Below are positions 24,127-32,321 of a stretch of DNA of 64,000 nucleotides, piece after piece. The DNA is from Micromonospora sp. C95. GTDB taxonomy: Bacteria > Actinomycetota > Actinomycetes > Mycobacteriales > Micromonosporaceae. The notes under the pieces were generated by a model that had not been told where the DNA came from, ran no database searches, and saw nothing but the letters and a program-made list of their open reading frames with translations. Where the stretch lies: NCBI RefSeq assembly GCF_018070465.1, contig NZ_JAGPXT010000022.1:1-64000 (forward strand), read 5' to 3'. Positions within the stretch are counted from its first letter, which is position 1; each line of letters starts with the position of its first letter. The translations under genes were made by a program, and so were the position numbers.

Positions 24127-25052
24127 GTCGGTTCCCCGTGGAGGAGGAACGTCAGTAGGGCCTTCTGGGCGTGCAACCGGTTCTCCGCCTGGTCGAAGAC
24201 GGCACTGCGCGGACCGTCGAGCACCTCGTCGGTGATCTCCTCGCCGCGATGCGCCGGCAGGCAGTGCAGCACGATCGCCTCCGGCGCGGCGTGCCCGAGC
24301 AGTGCCTTGTTGACCTGGTACGCCAGGAACGGGGTGCTGCGGTCCAAGCCGTCAGCCTCCTGCCCCATCGAGGTCCAGGTGTCGGTGGCCACCACGTCGG
24401 CGTCGCGGACGGCGGCGACCGGGTCGGTGAGCACCCGGACCGAGCCGCCGGTGCCGGCGGCGATCGCCTCGGCCCGGGCCAGCACATCCGGGTGCGGGTG
24501 GAAACCGGCCGGGCCGGCGACCCGCACGTGCATCCCGGCGGTCGCGCCGGCCAGCAGGTACGAGTGGGACATGTTGTTCGCCGCATCCCCGACGTAGGCG
24601 AGCGTCCGCCCCACGGTGCCGCCGCACCATTCGCGGATGGTGAGCAGGTCGGCGAGCAGCTGGCACGGGTGGAACCCGTCGGTCAGCGCGTTGACCACCG
24701 GCACGGTGGCTCCGGCCGCCACCTCCGCGATCCGGTCGTCGCCATGGGTACGCAGCACGATCGCGGCCACGTAGCGGGACAGCACGCGGCCGGCGTCGCC
24801 GAGCGCCTCACCCCGGCCGAAGTGGGTGACCTGGGTGTCCACCACCAGCGGGTGGCCGCCCAGTTCGGCGATGCCGGCGTCGAAGGAGATCCGGGTACGC
24901 AGACTCTGCTTGTCGAACAGCACCGCCACCGAGCGCGGCCCGGCCAGCGGGGTGAACGCGAACCGGTCGGTCTTCATCCGGCCGGCCAGGTCGAGGACCG
25001 TGGACTGCTCGGCCGGTGACAGGTCGTCGTCACGCAGAAAATGCCGGGTCAC
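24123..25052 (-). CDS. argF: ornithine carbamoyltransferase
   Basis: 309 aa, converts ornithine + carbamoyl phosphate to citrulline. The carbamoyl-phosphate site is SLRTRISFD (S-x-R-T-R). The ornithine site includes HCLPAHRGEEI with the catalytic Cys. HPCQLLADLLTI and VGDAANNMSHSYL are also conserved. GTG 25052 overlaps the argD stop (GTGA) and the gene's stop overlaps argR. Standard length. Confidence 0.96.
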   Translation of the reverse strand: MTRHFLRDDDLSPAEQSTVLDLAGRMKTDRFAFTPLAGPRSVAVLFDKQSLRTRISFDAGIAELGGHPLVVDTQVTHFGRGEALGDAGRVLSRYVAAIVLRTHGDDRIAEVAAGATVPVVNALTDGFHPCQLLADLLTIREWCGGTVGRTLAYVGDAANNMSHSYLLAGATAGMHVRVAGPAGFHPHPDVLARAEAIAAGTGGSVRVLTDPVAAVRDADVVATDTWTSMGQEADGLDRSTPFLAYQVNKALLGHAAPEAIVLHCLPAHRGEEITDEVLDGPRSAVFDQAENRLHAQKALLTFLLHGEPT

Positions 25053-26338
25053 GCGGAAGCCTCCCTCGGCGTCAGCGGGTCGGTCGAGACTCTGGTACGA
25101 GCACTCCCCTCGACGGGGGCGGTCGGGATCGCGCCATGGGACGGCGCGACCTGGGCAACCCGATCCGGGGCACTCGTGGACGCGGCCAGGGCGGCCGGCA
25201 GCGCCGCCAGGAAGGCGTCGGCCTGCGCGGCGGTGAGGATCAACGGCGGGGCCAGCCGGATCACGTCCGGCTGGATCGGATTGACCAGGAAGCCGGCCTC
25301 GCGCAGCGCCCCGGCGAGGGCAGCGGACACCGGTGCGGTCAGGGTGACGCCGAGCAGCAGGCCCGCACCGCGTACGCCGGCCACCAGCGGATGACCGAGC
25401 AACTCGATCCCCCGACGCAGCCGCTCACCGAGCCGCTTGACATGGTCGAGCAACCCCTCACTGGCGATCGTGGAGATGACGGCCAGCGCGGCGGCACAAC
25501 TGACCGGGTTGCCGCCGAAGGTGCTGCCGTGCGAACCGGGGCCGAGCAGGTCGGCGGCCGGGCCGAAGGCGAGCGTCGCGCCGATGGGCAACCCGCCACC
25601 GAGCCCCTTGGCCAGGGTCACCACATCCGGTTCGACGCCGTCGGCCTGATGGGCGAACCAGTGCCCGGTCCGGCCGACACCCGTCTGCACCTCGTCGAGC
25701 ACCAGCAGGGCACCGTGCCGGGAAGTGATCCGGCGGGCCGCGGCGAGGTAGCCGGCGGGCGGGACGACCACCCCGTTCTCGCCCTGGATCGGCTCCAGAA
25801 TCACCATGGCCGTGGCGTCGGTCACCGCCGCGGCCAGGGCGGCCACATCACCGTACGGGACATGGGTGACCTCGCCCGGCAGCGGCCGGAACGGGTCGGC
25901 CTTGCCCGGTTGGCCGGTCAGCGCGAGGGCGCCCATGGTGCGGCCGTGGAAGCCGCCGACGGTGGCCACCACCTCGGTGCGGCCGGTGCACCGGGAGAGC
26001 TTGAACGCCGCCTCGTTGGCCTCGGCTCCGGAGTTGGCGAAGAACACCCGACCCGGCCGGCCGGCGAGTGCCAGCAGCAGTTCGGCGAGCGCCACCGGCG
26101 GTTCGCAGACGTACAGGTTGGAGACGTGGCCGAGCGTGGCGACCTGCTTCGACACGGCCGCCACCACCGCCGGATGGGCGTGCCCGAGGGAGTTGACGGC
26201 GATGCCGCCGAGCAGGTCGACGTACTCCCGGCCGGCCTCGTCCACCACGACGGCGCCGGAGCCCGACACCAGCGCCAGCGGCGGCGTGCCGTAGTTGTCC
26301 ATCATCGCCTGCCGCCACCGGCTGACCAGGGCACTCAT
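25049..26338 (-). CDS. argD: acetylornithine aminotransferase
   Basis: 429 aa PLP-dependent class III aminotransferase: N-acetylglutamate semialdehyde to N-acetylornithine. NSGAEANEAAFKLSRC and FHGRTMGALALTG are family motifs, LLVLDEVQTGVGRTGHWFA carries the PLP Asp, and PDVVTLAKGLGGGLPIGA the Schiff-base Lys. The last ~40 residues (ASTSAPDRVAQVAPSHGA...) extend past the fold with low-complexity sequence, so the C terminus is ~30 aa longer than usual. ATG 26338 overlaps the argB stop. Confidence 0.95.
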   Translation of the reverse strand: MSALVSRWRQAMMDNYGTPPLALVSGSGAVVVDEAGREYVDLLGGIAVNSLGHAHPAVVAAVSKQVATLGHVSNLYVCEPPVALAELLLALAGRPGRVFFANSGAEANEAAFKLSRCTGRTEVVATVGGFHGRTMGALALTGQPGKADPFRPLPGEVTHVPYGDVAALAAAVTDATAMVILEPIQGENGVVVPPAGYLAAARRITSRHGALLVLDEVQTGVGRTGHWFAHQADGVEPDVVTLAKGLGGGLPIGATLAFGPAADLLGPGSHGSTFGGNPVSCAAALAVISTIASEGLLDHVKRLGERLRRGIELLGHPLVAGVRGAGLLLGVTLTAPVSAALAGALREAGFLVNPIQPDVIRLAPPLILTAAQADAFLAALPAALAASTSAPDRVAQVAPSHGAIPTAPVEGSARTRVSTDPLTPREASA

Positions 26339-27222
26339 GAGGGAATCACCATCGTTCCGAAGCCTTCCGGGGTGAACACTTCCAGCAGGGTGGAGTGGGC
26401 GACCCGACCGTCAACGACGTGTGCGGCCGGCACTCCTCCGTTGACGGCCCGCAGGCACGCCTCCATCTTCGGCACCATGCCCGACTCCAGCGACGGCAGC
26501 AGCTTCGCCAACTCGTCGGTGTTGATCTCACTGAGCAGGCTGGACGTGTCCGGCCAGTCGGCGTACAGGCCGGGCACGTCGGTGAGCACGACCAGCTTGC
26601 GCGCCCGCAGGGCGACCGCCAGCGCGGCGGCGGCGGTGTCGGCGTTCAGATTGTGCAACACCCCGTCCGCGTCCGGCGCCACCGTGGAGATCACCGGGAT
26701 CCGGCCGGCCGCGATCAGGTCGTCCACCGCCGAGACGTCCACCGACTCGACGTCGCCGACCTGACCGACGTCGACCGGCTGCCCGTCGACGTACGCGGAC
26801 CGCCGCACCGCCGTGAACAGCCCGGCATCCTCGCCGGAGAGACCGACCGCGAACGGACCGTGCGCGTTGATCAACCCGACCAGTTCGCGGCCCACCTGGC
26901 CGACCAGCACCATCCGGACCACGTCCATCGCCTCCGGGGTGGTCACCCGCAGGCCGCCTCGGAACTCGCTGGCGATGCCCAGCCGGCCGAGCATGGCCGA
27001 GATCTGCGGTCCGCCGCCGTGCACCACCACCGGCTTGAGGCCGACGTAACGCAGGAACACCATGTCGGCGGCGAAGGCCCGCCGCAGCTCCGGGTCGACC
27101 ATGGCGCTGCCGCCGTACTTGATCACGACCGTGGCGCCGGACAGGCGGGCCAGCCAGGGCAGCGCCTCGATCAGCGTGGCCGCCTTGGCCTGGGCAAGGG
27201 CCAGATCGGAGGTCAGGTTCAC
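26335..27222 (-). CDS. argB: acetylglutamate kinase
   Basis: 295 aa amino-acid-kinase-fold enzyme phosphorylating N-acetylglutamate, the usual arginine-feedback step. Motifs: VVIKYGGSAM (N-terminal Lys and glycine loop), VVVHGGGPQISAML, NADTAAAALAVAL, and KLVVLTDVPGLYADWPD. Start GTG 27222: the ORF is open further upstream, but that sequence is the 59-bp tandem repeat and not ArgB-like. GGAAGG lies ~8 nt before this GTG, supplied by the repeat, and GTG overlaps the stop of the second micro-ORF (GTGA). Confidence 0.94.
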   Translation of the reverse strand: MNLTSDLALAQAKAATLIEALPWLARLSGATVVIKYGGSAMVDPELRRAFAADMVFLRYVGLKPVVVHGGGPQISAMLGRLGIASEFRGGLRVTTPEAMDVVRMVLVGQVGRELVGLINAHGPFAVGLSGEDAGLFTAVRRSAYVDGQPVDVGQVGDVESVDVSAVDDLIAAGRIPVISTVAPDADGVLHNLNADTAAAALAVALRARKLVVLTDVPGLYADWPDTSSLLSEINTDELAKLLPSLESGMVPKMEACLRAVNGGVPAAHVVDGRVAHSTLLEVFTPEGFGTMVIPS

Positions 27223-27281
27223 CGGGCCAACCTTCCGTTCGCGACTGCGGGACTCCGCTGCGCTGCATTCCTCGCGCTCAC
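27219..27281 (-). CDS. 20-codon micro-ORF 2 (couples to argB)
   Basis: Minus strand GTG 27281 to TGA 27219, encoding 20 residues beginning (M)SARNAAQRSPAVANG. Its start overlaps the stop of micro-ORF 1 and its stop overlaps the argB GTG (both GTGA). SD GGAAGG of the upstream unit sits 8 nt before its GTG. The peptide is identical to micro-ORF 1 except for the start codon. Whether the peptide itself matters or only the act of translation is unknown. Confidence 0.5.
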   Translation of the reverse strand: MSARNAAQRSPAVANGRLAR

Positions 27282-27339
27282 CGGGCCAACCTTCCGTTCG
27301 CGACTGCGGGACTCCGCTGCGCTGCATTCCTCGCGCTCA
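27220..27339. repeat. 59-bp tandem duplication between argJ and argB
   Basis: Two identical 59-bp units, 27220-27278 and 27279-27337, plus two further matching bases. Read on the minus strand each unit starts GAGCGCGAGG and ends GGAAGGTTGGCCCGGT. The unit contains an SD (GGAAGG), an 8-nt spacer and the start GTG of whatever comes next, so copy number can change without uncoupling argB. No flanking target duplication or transposase. Confidence 0.9.
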
Positions 27340-27340
27340 T
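27278..27340 (-). CDS. 20-codon micro-ORF 1 (couples argJ to the relay)
   Basis: Minus strand ATG 27340 to TGA 27278. The ATG overlaps the argJ stop (ATGA), the same overlap used between argC and argJ. It encodes SARNAAQRSPAVANGRLAR after Met. The 63-nt ORF minus the 4-nt overlap gives exactly the 59-bp repeat period, so the two copies form a continuous stop-start chain from argJ into argB. Confidence 0.5.
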   Translation of the reverse strand: MSARNAAQRSPAVANGRLAR

Positions 27341-28506
27341 GTCGAGTAGGCCGAGTTCTCGTGCACGTAGGCGTGCGACAGGTCGTTGGTCCACACCGTC
27401 GCCTCAGCCGCACCGGCATGCAGGTCGATCCGGATGGTGACCTCCCGGCCGGAGAGATCGACCTTCGAGCGGTCCTCGGCGGCCGCGCCGGCCCGACAGA
27501 CCCAGATGCCGTTGACCGCCACGTCGACGGCGTCCGGCTCGAAGGCGGCGGCGGTGGTGCCGACGGCGGCGAGGATCCGACCCCAGTTCGGGTCGTTGCC
27601 GAACAGCGCGGTCTTGACCAGGTTGTTGCGGGCCACCGCCCGACCCACCTCGACCGCGTCGTCCTCGTCGGCGGCGCCGACCACCTCGATGGCGATCTCC
27701 TTGGTGGCGCCCTCGGCGTCGGCGATCAGTTGCCGGGCCAGGTCGTGGCAGGCGGCGGTGACCGCCGAGGCCAGCTCCGCCTCGCTCGGCGCGACACCCG
27801 AGGCACCGCTGGCCAGCAGCAGCACCGTGTCGTTCGTCGACATGCAGCCGTCGGAGTCGACCCGGTCGAAGGTGACCCGGGTGGCCGCCCGCAACGCGGC
27901 GTCGAGCGCCTCCGGCCCGGCCACCGCGTCGGTGGTGAGGACGCAGAGCATGGTGGCCATGGCCGGGGCCAGCATGCCGGCGCCCTTGGCCATGCCGCCG
28001 ACGGTCCAGCCGTCGCCGGCGACGACTGTGGTCTTCGGCCGGGTGTCCGTCGTCATGATCGCCTCGGCGGCGGCCGGCCCGCCCTCCCGGGTCAGCCCGC
28101 TCGCCGCAGCGTCCACCCCGGAGAGCAGGGCGGGCATCGGCAACCGCTCGCCGATCAGGCCGGTGGAGCAGACCGCCACCTCACCGGCACCGATCTGGTA
28201 CGCGTTGGCCGAGGTCAACGCGGCGGCGGTGTGCTCGGCGGTGGCATGGGTGTCCTGGAAGCCGGCCGGCCCGGTGCAGGCGTTCGCACCACCGGAGTTG
28301 AGCACCACCGCCCGCACGGTGCCGCCCCGGACGACCTGCTGGGACCAGAGCACCGGCGCGGCCTTTATCCGGTTGGCGGTGAAGACACCGGCGACGGCGG
28401 CGTCGGGGCCGTCGTTGACCACCAGCGCCACGTCCGGTGCGCCGCCGGTCTTGAGGCCGGCGGCGACCCCGGCCGCCCGGAATCCCTCGGGAGTGGTCAC
28501 GGTCAT
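27337..28506 (-). CDS. argJ: bifunctional ornithine acetyltransferase/N-acetylglutamate synthase
   Basis: 389 aa Ntn-hydrolase-like enzyme that recycles acetyl groups from acetylornithine to glutamate. The self-cleavage site motif KGAGMLAPAMATMLCVLTTDA is present, with the nucleophilic Thr following MLAPAMA. N-terminal TPEGFRAAGVAAGLK and C-terminal SGREVTIRIDLHAG...TNDLSHAYVHENSAYST are classical; the ENSAYST C terminus is intact. ATG 28506 overlaps the argC stop; its own stop overlaps micro-ORF 1. Confidence 0.96.
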   Translation of the reverse strand: MTVTTPEGFRAAGVAAGLKTGGAPDVALVVNDGPDAAVAGVFTANRIKAAPVLWSQQVVRGGTVRAVVLNSGGANACTGPAGFQDTHATAEHTAAALTSANAYQIGAGEVAVCSTGLIGERLPMPALLSGVDAAASGLTREGGPAAAEAIMTTDTRPKTTVVAGDGWTVGGMAKGAGMLAPAMATMLCVLTTDAVAGPEALDAALRAATRVTFDRVDSDGCMSTNDTVLLLASGASGVAPSEAELASAVTAACHDLARQLIADAEGATKEIAIEVVGAADEDDAVEVGRAVARNNLVKTALFGNDPNWGRILAAVGTTAAAFEPDAVDVAVNGIWVCRAGAAAEDRSKVDLSGREVTIRIDLHAGAAEATVWTNDLSHAYVHENSAYST

Positions 28507-29504
28507 GGCGCGGTCCCCCACACGGACAGGCCCGTGGTTTCGGGCAGACCGAACATCAGGTTGGCGTTCTGCACCGCCTGGCCCGCGGCCCCCTTGCCGA
28601 GGTTGTCCAGCGCGGCGACCACGATCAGCCGGCCGGAGTCGACGTCGACGGCGGCCTGCAGGTGGCAGGAGTTGCCGCCCACCGTGGCGGCGGTGTGCGG
28701 CCACCGCCCCTCGGGCAGCAGATGCACGAACGGTGCGTCCGCGTACGCCTGGGCCAGCACCTCGCGGGGGTCGGTCTCGCCGGCCGGCAGCGCGGTGACC
28801 GTGGCCAGGATGCCGCGCGGCATGGGCGCCAGCACCGGCGTGAACGACAGCCCGGTCGCCCCGGTGGCCTGCTTGATCTCCGGTACGTGCTGGTGCGCGC
28901 CCACCTTGTAGGGCGACAGGTCGCCCATCACCTCGCTGGCCAGCAGGTGCGCCTTGGCGGCTCGGCCCGCGCCCGAGGTGCCGGACGCGGCGACGACCAC
29001 CACGTCGTCGGGTCTGGCGGCGCCGGCGGCGATCAGCGGGGCCAGCGCCAGGGTGATCGTCGCCGCGTAGCAACCGGTGTTGGCCACCCGGTCGGCGGCG
29101 GCGATCCGGGCCCGCTGGCCGGGCAGCTCGGGCAGGCCGTAGGTCCACGCACCCGCGTGCGGGCCGCCGTAGTAGCGGGCCCAGGCGTCGGCGTCCACGA
29201 GCCGGTGGTCGGCGCCGAGATCGACGATCCGGACCCCGGCTGGCAGCCGCGCCGCCAGGGCGGCGGACTCGCCGTGCGGCAGGGCGAGGAAGACCAGGTC
29301 GGCCTCGGCCAACACCTCCGCCGTGGTCGCGCCGAGGGTCATCTCCAGCCCGGTCAGCTGCGGATGGACGGCGTCGAGCGGTTGCCCGGCCTGGCTGTGC
29401 GCCGTCGCGGCGACCAGGTCGAACTCGGGGTGCCCGGCGAGCAGGCGGAGCAGTTCACCACCGGCGTATCCACTCGCTCCCGCGACCGCGGCCCGAATCC
29501 CCAT
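28503..29504 (-). CDS. argC: N-acetyl-gamma-glutamyl-phosphate reductase
   Basis: 333 aa NADPH-dependent reductase, third step of arginine synthesis. N-terminal Rossmann motif AAVAGASGYAGGELLRLLAGHP; catalytic Cys in VANTGCYAATITLAL; HQHVPEI with the catalytic His region; C-terminal NLGKGAAGQAVQNANLMFG. Start: ATG 29504 has GGAGGT at 29514-29509; GTG 29510 two codons earlier overlaps the SD and is rejected. First gene of the arg operon, downstream of the A/T-rich control region. Confidence 0.95.
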   Translation of the reverse strand: MGIRAAVAGASGYAGGELLRLLAGHPEFDLVAATAHSQAGQPLDAVHPQLTGLEMTLGATTAEVLAEADLVFLALPHGESAALAARLPAGVRIVDLGADHRLVDADAWARYYGGPHAGAWTYGLPELPGQRARIAAADRVANTGCYAATITLALAPLIAAGAARPDDVVVVAASGTSGAGRAAKAHLLASEVMGDLSPYKVGAHQHVPEIKQATGATGLSFTPVLAPMPRGILATVTALPAGETDPREVLAQAYADAPFVHLLPEGRWPHTAATVGGNSCHLQAAVDVDSGRLIVVAALDNLGKGAAGQAVQNANLMFGLPETTGLSVWGTAP

Positions 29505-29512
29505 ACCCACCT

Positions 29513-29561
29513 CCGCATGAATATGCGGCGAAGATTAACAGGAGTGCACCTCGAACTGCAA
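29513..29561 (-). promoter_or_regulatory. candidate arg operon promoter and ArgR-binding region
   Basis: A/T-rich island 29515-29590. It holds the palindrome CCGCAT-GAAT-ATGCGG (29513-29528), containing the ARG-box-like TGAATATGC, and a second palindrome GAACT-GCA-AGTTC (29553-29565). Minus-strand TTGCAG (29561-29556), 17-bp spacer and TTAATC (29538-29533) could serve as -35/-10. ArgR operators normally consist of two such 18-bp imperfect palindromes, so this is the expected site; exact boxes are inference. Confidence 0.45.
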
Positions 29562-29652
29562 GTTCATACAGAGAGCCGCATGGTAATAAAGCACCCGATC
29601 GGGGGTCGTTCTACAGTCTGCCCTCGTCGGCCGCGCGGGGAACCCCGGAAGT

Positions 29653-29697
29653 GACCCCTTCTCTACCCGCTGGCGGGCGGCGCGTCGAGAAGGGGTC
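29653..29697 (-). terminator. pheST terminator with nested hairpin
   Basis: GACCCCTTCTC (29653-29663) pairs perfectly with GAGAAGGGGTC (29687-29697). Inside the loop CCCGC (29666-29670) pairs with GCGGG (29673-29677). It begins 12 nt beyond the pheT stop on the minus strand and separates pheST from the arg promoter. Confidence 0.75.
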
Positions 29698-29708
29698 CTT
29701 CCTTGCGG

Positions 29709-32285
29709 TCACGCGCCGCGCAGGGTGGCTCCGCAGCGTTCGGTGGCCCGGGCGACGGCGGCGTCGCGGGCGGCCACCGCCTCCTCGACCGTCAACGTCC
29801 GGTCCGGCGCCCGGAAGGTCAACTTGTAGGCGAGCGACTTGCGGCCGGCGCCGAGTTGCTCCGAGGCGTACACGTCGAACAGGCTGACCGACTCCAGCAA
29901 CTCGCCGGCACCCTCGACGAGCGCCTGACGCACCTGCGCCGCCGGCACCGGGTCGGCCACCACCAGCGCCACGTCGATCAGGGCCGGCGGGAACGTCGAC
30001 ACCGTCGGCGCGCCGACCGGCGGGGCCACCGGCAGGGCGTCCAGGTCCAGTTCCATGGCGCAGGTCCGCCTCGGCAGTTCCAGCGTCGCCACCACCTGCG
30101 GGTGCAGCTCACCGGCGTGACCGATCACCGTCCCGTCGACCAGCAGCTCCGCGCAGCGGCCCGGGTGCCAGGGTGCGTACTCGGCCGACCGCACCTCGAC
30201 CTGCCGGTCGGGTACCCCGGCGGCGGCGAGCACCGCGCGGCCCGCCTCCACGGCGTCCGCCCAGCCGGCCGCCCGCCCGCTGCCCCACCAGCCGGCCGGC
30301 TCGACATCGCCGGTGAGCACGACGGCGACGTGCCGGGGCTGGTGCGGAACTACCGCGTCGGCGGCGGCGAACTCGGCGTCGGTGGGACGGCGGTCGACGC
30401 CCATCTCCGGCGGGCTGCCGGCGTCCGGCCGGGGGTGGAAGACCGTGCCGATCTCGTAGAGGGACAGGTCCCGCAGGCCCCGGCCGAGGTTGCGCCGGAC
30501 GATGCCGAGCAGCGGGCCGAGCAGCGTGGTGCGCAGCAGCGGCTCCTCCTCCGACAGCGGGTTGGCCAGCCGCACCGCCCGGCGGCGCGGGTCGTCGGCG
30601 GGCAGGCCGAGCTGGTCGGCCAGCTCGGTGGCGACGAACGGGTGCGCGAGGACCTCGACGTAGCCGCGCTCGGCAAGCGAACGGGACACCGCCCGGTGGC
30701 GGCGCTGCTGCCAGGTCAGGCCCCGGCCGGGTGGCGCGGTCGGCAGCACCGACGGCACCTTGTCGTACCCGTCGAGGCGGACCACCTCCTCGACCAGATC
30801 TGCCGGGTCGGTCAGGTCGGGCCGCCAGGTGGGCGGGGTGACGCTGAGCGTCTCGCCGCCACCGGCGGCCACCGCCACCTCGCCCGGGTCCTCGGCCAGC
30901 CGGTCGGTGCCGCGCGCCACGGTGCAGCCGACCTGCTCCAGCAGGGCGACCACCCGGGCCGGCGGGTAGTCCACCCCGACCCGCCGGCCGGGCAGGTCGG
31001 CCGGCAGGGTGACCGGGGTACGCGGCCGGACGTGGTTGATGTCCAGCACCTGATCGCCGGCGGTGCCGCCCGCGTACGAGGTGAGCAGCCCGACCGCCCG
31101 GTCCAGGGCGACAAGCGGCAGCGCCGGATCGACCCCGCGCTCCCAGCGCTTCGCCGCCTCGCTGAACAGCTTGTGCCGGCGCGCGGTGCGGCCCACCATC
31201 GCCGGGTCCCAGTGTGCGGCCTCGAAGAGCACGTTGACCGTGCCCGGCAACACCTCGCTGGTCTCGCCGCCCATCACGGCGGCGAGCGAGATCGGCGTGC
31301 CGTCGCCCTCGGCGGCGACCGGGTTCGGCAGCCCGGCGTCGCAGATGACCATGTCCTCGGGGGCGAGCGCGCGAGTCACCCCGTCGAGCGTGGTCAGTTT
31401 CTCCCCCGGTACCGCCCGGCGCACCACCAGCGGGCCGGCGATCCGGTCGGCGTCGAAGGCGTGCATCGGCTGGCCGAGTTCGAGCATCACGTAGTTGGTG
31501 ATGTCCACCGGCAGCGAAATGCTGCGGATGCCGGCGACCGTGAGTCGCTGCCGCATCCACTCCGGGGTCTGCGCCGCCGGGTCGACGCCGCGCACCATCC
31601 GGGCCGCGAACCGGTCGCAGCCGACCGGGTCACGCACCTCGACCGGGTACGCCGGCTCGGGTGTACCGGGCGTCGCGGGCATCCGGCCCCGGTCGGAGTA
31701 GTCCAGGCCGAGGGCGTGCGCCAGCTCGCGGGCGAGCCCGCGTAGGGACATCTGGTAGCCCCGGTCCGGGGTGATCTCCACCTCGACGATGACGTCGTTG
31801 AGGCCGACCACCGGACGCGCGTCGTCGCCGGGCTCGGCCACCACGTGCTCGGGCAACACCAGGATGCCGGAGTGATCGTCGCCCAGGCCCAGCTCCCGAG
31901 CCGAGCAGATCATCCCGTTGGAGTTGCGCCCGTACGTGCGGCGGGCACCGATGGCGAAGCCACCCGGCAGCACCCCGCCGGGCAGGATCACCACGACCCG
32001 GTCGCCCGGGGCGAAGTTGCGGGCACCGCAGACGATCTCCTGCGGCTCGCCGGTGCCGTTGGCGGCGCCCACGTTCACCCGGCAGAACCGGATCGGCTTC
32101 TTGAAGCCGGTCAGCTCCTCGATCTCCAGGACCTCGCCGACCACCAGTTGCCCGGTGACCGTGCCGGACAGGTCCACGATGGACTCGACCTCGATGCCGA
32201 GGTCGACCAGGGCCCGCTCCAACTCGTCAGCGGGCAGTTCGGGTACGTCGACGTACTCCCGCAGCCAACTCAGAGAAACTCGCAT
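29709..32285 (-). CDS. pheT: phenylalanyl-tRNA synthetase beta subunit
   Basis: 858 aa subunit of the alpha2beta2 class II synthetase. Domains in order: N-terminal VSLSWLREYVDVPEL, EMAP-II-like tRNA-binding domain (~40-155, VVGEVLEIEELTGFKKPIRFCRV), B3/B4 editing domain (~220-400, NYVMLELGQPMHAFDADRI), B5 domain (~415-490), catalytic-like core, and the C-terminal ferredoxin-fold anticodon-binding domain (YPPALIDVALVVADPV...LTVEEAVAARDAAV). Full length. 36 bp downstream of pheS in one operon. Confidence 0.97.
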   Translation of the reverse strand: MRVSLSWLREYVDVPELPADELERALVDLGIEVESIVDLSGTVTGQLVVGEVLEIEELTGFKKPIRFCRVNVGAANGTGEPQEIVCGARNFAPGDRVVVILPGGVLPGGFAIGARRTYGRNSNGMICSARELGLGDDHSGILVLPEHVVAEPGDDARPVVGLNDVIVEVEITPDRGYQMSLRGLARELAHALGLDYSDRGRMPATPGTPEPAYPVEVRDPVGCDRFAARMVRGVDPAAQTPEWMRQRLTVAGIRSISLPVDITNYVMLELGQPMHAFDADRIAGPLVVRRAVPGEKLTTLDGVTRALAPEDMVICDAGLPNPVAAEGDGTPISLAAVMGGETSEVLPGTVNVLFEAAHWDPAMVGRTARRHKLFSEAAKRWERGVDPALPLVALDRAVGLLTSYAGGTAGDQVLDINHVRPRTPVTLPADLPGRRVGVDYPPARVVALLEQVGCTVARGTDRLAEDPGEVAVAAGGGETLSVTPPTWRPDLTDPADLVEEVVRLDGYDKVPSVLPTAPPGRGLTWQQRRHRAVSRSLAERGYVEVLAHPFVATELADQLGLPADDPRRRAVRLANPLSEEEPLLRTTLLGPLLGIVRRNLGRGLRDLSLYEIGTVFHPRPDAGSPPEMGVDRRPTDAEFAAADAVVPHQPRHVAVVLTGDVEPAGWWGSGRAAGWADAVEAGRAVLAAAGVPDRQVEVRSAEYAPWHPGRCAELLVDGTVIGHAGELHPQVVATLELPRRTCAMELDLDALPVAPPVGAPTVSTFPPALIDVALVVADPVPAAQVRQALVEGAGELLESVSLFDVYASEQLGAGRKSLAYKLTFRAPDRTLTVEEAVAARDAAVARATERCGATLRGA

Positions 32286-32321
32286 GATGTGTAACCACCG
32301 TCTCCGTAACTCGCGCCCGCA

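Noticed and set aside
27220..27339. CRISPR-like tandem repeat
   Set aside because: The units are contiguous with no spacers and are only two; they form overlapping micro-ORFs instead.
26395..28911. 838-aa and 470-aa plus-strand ORFs over argB/argJ
   Set aside because: Compositional shadows of the arg genes; no family motifs.
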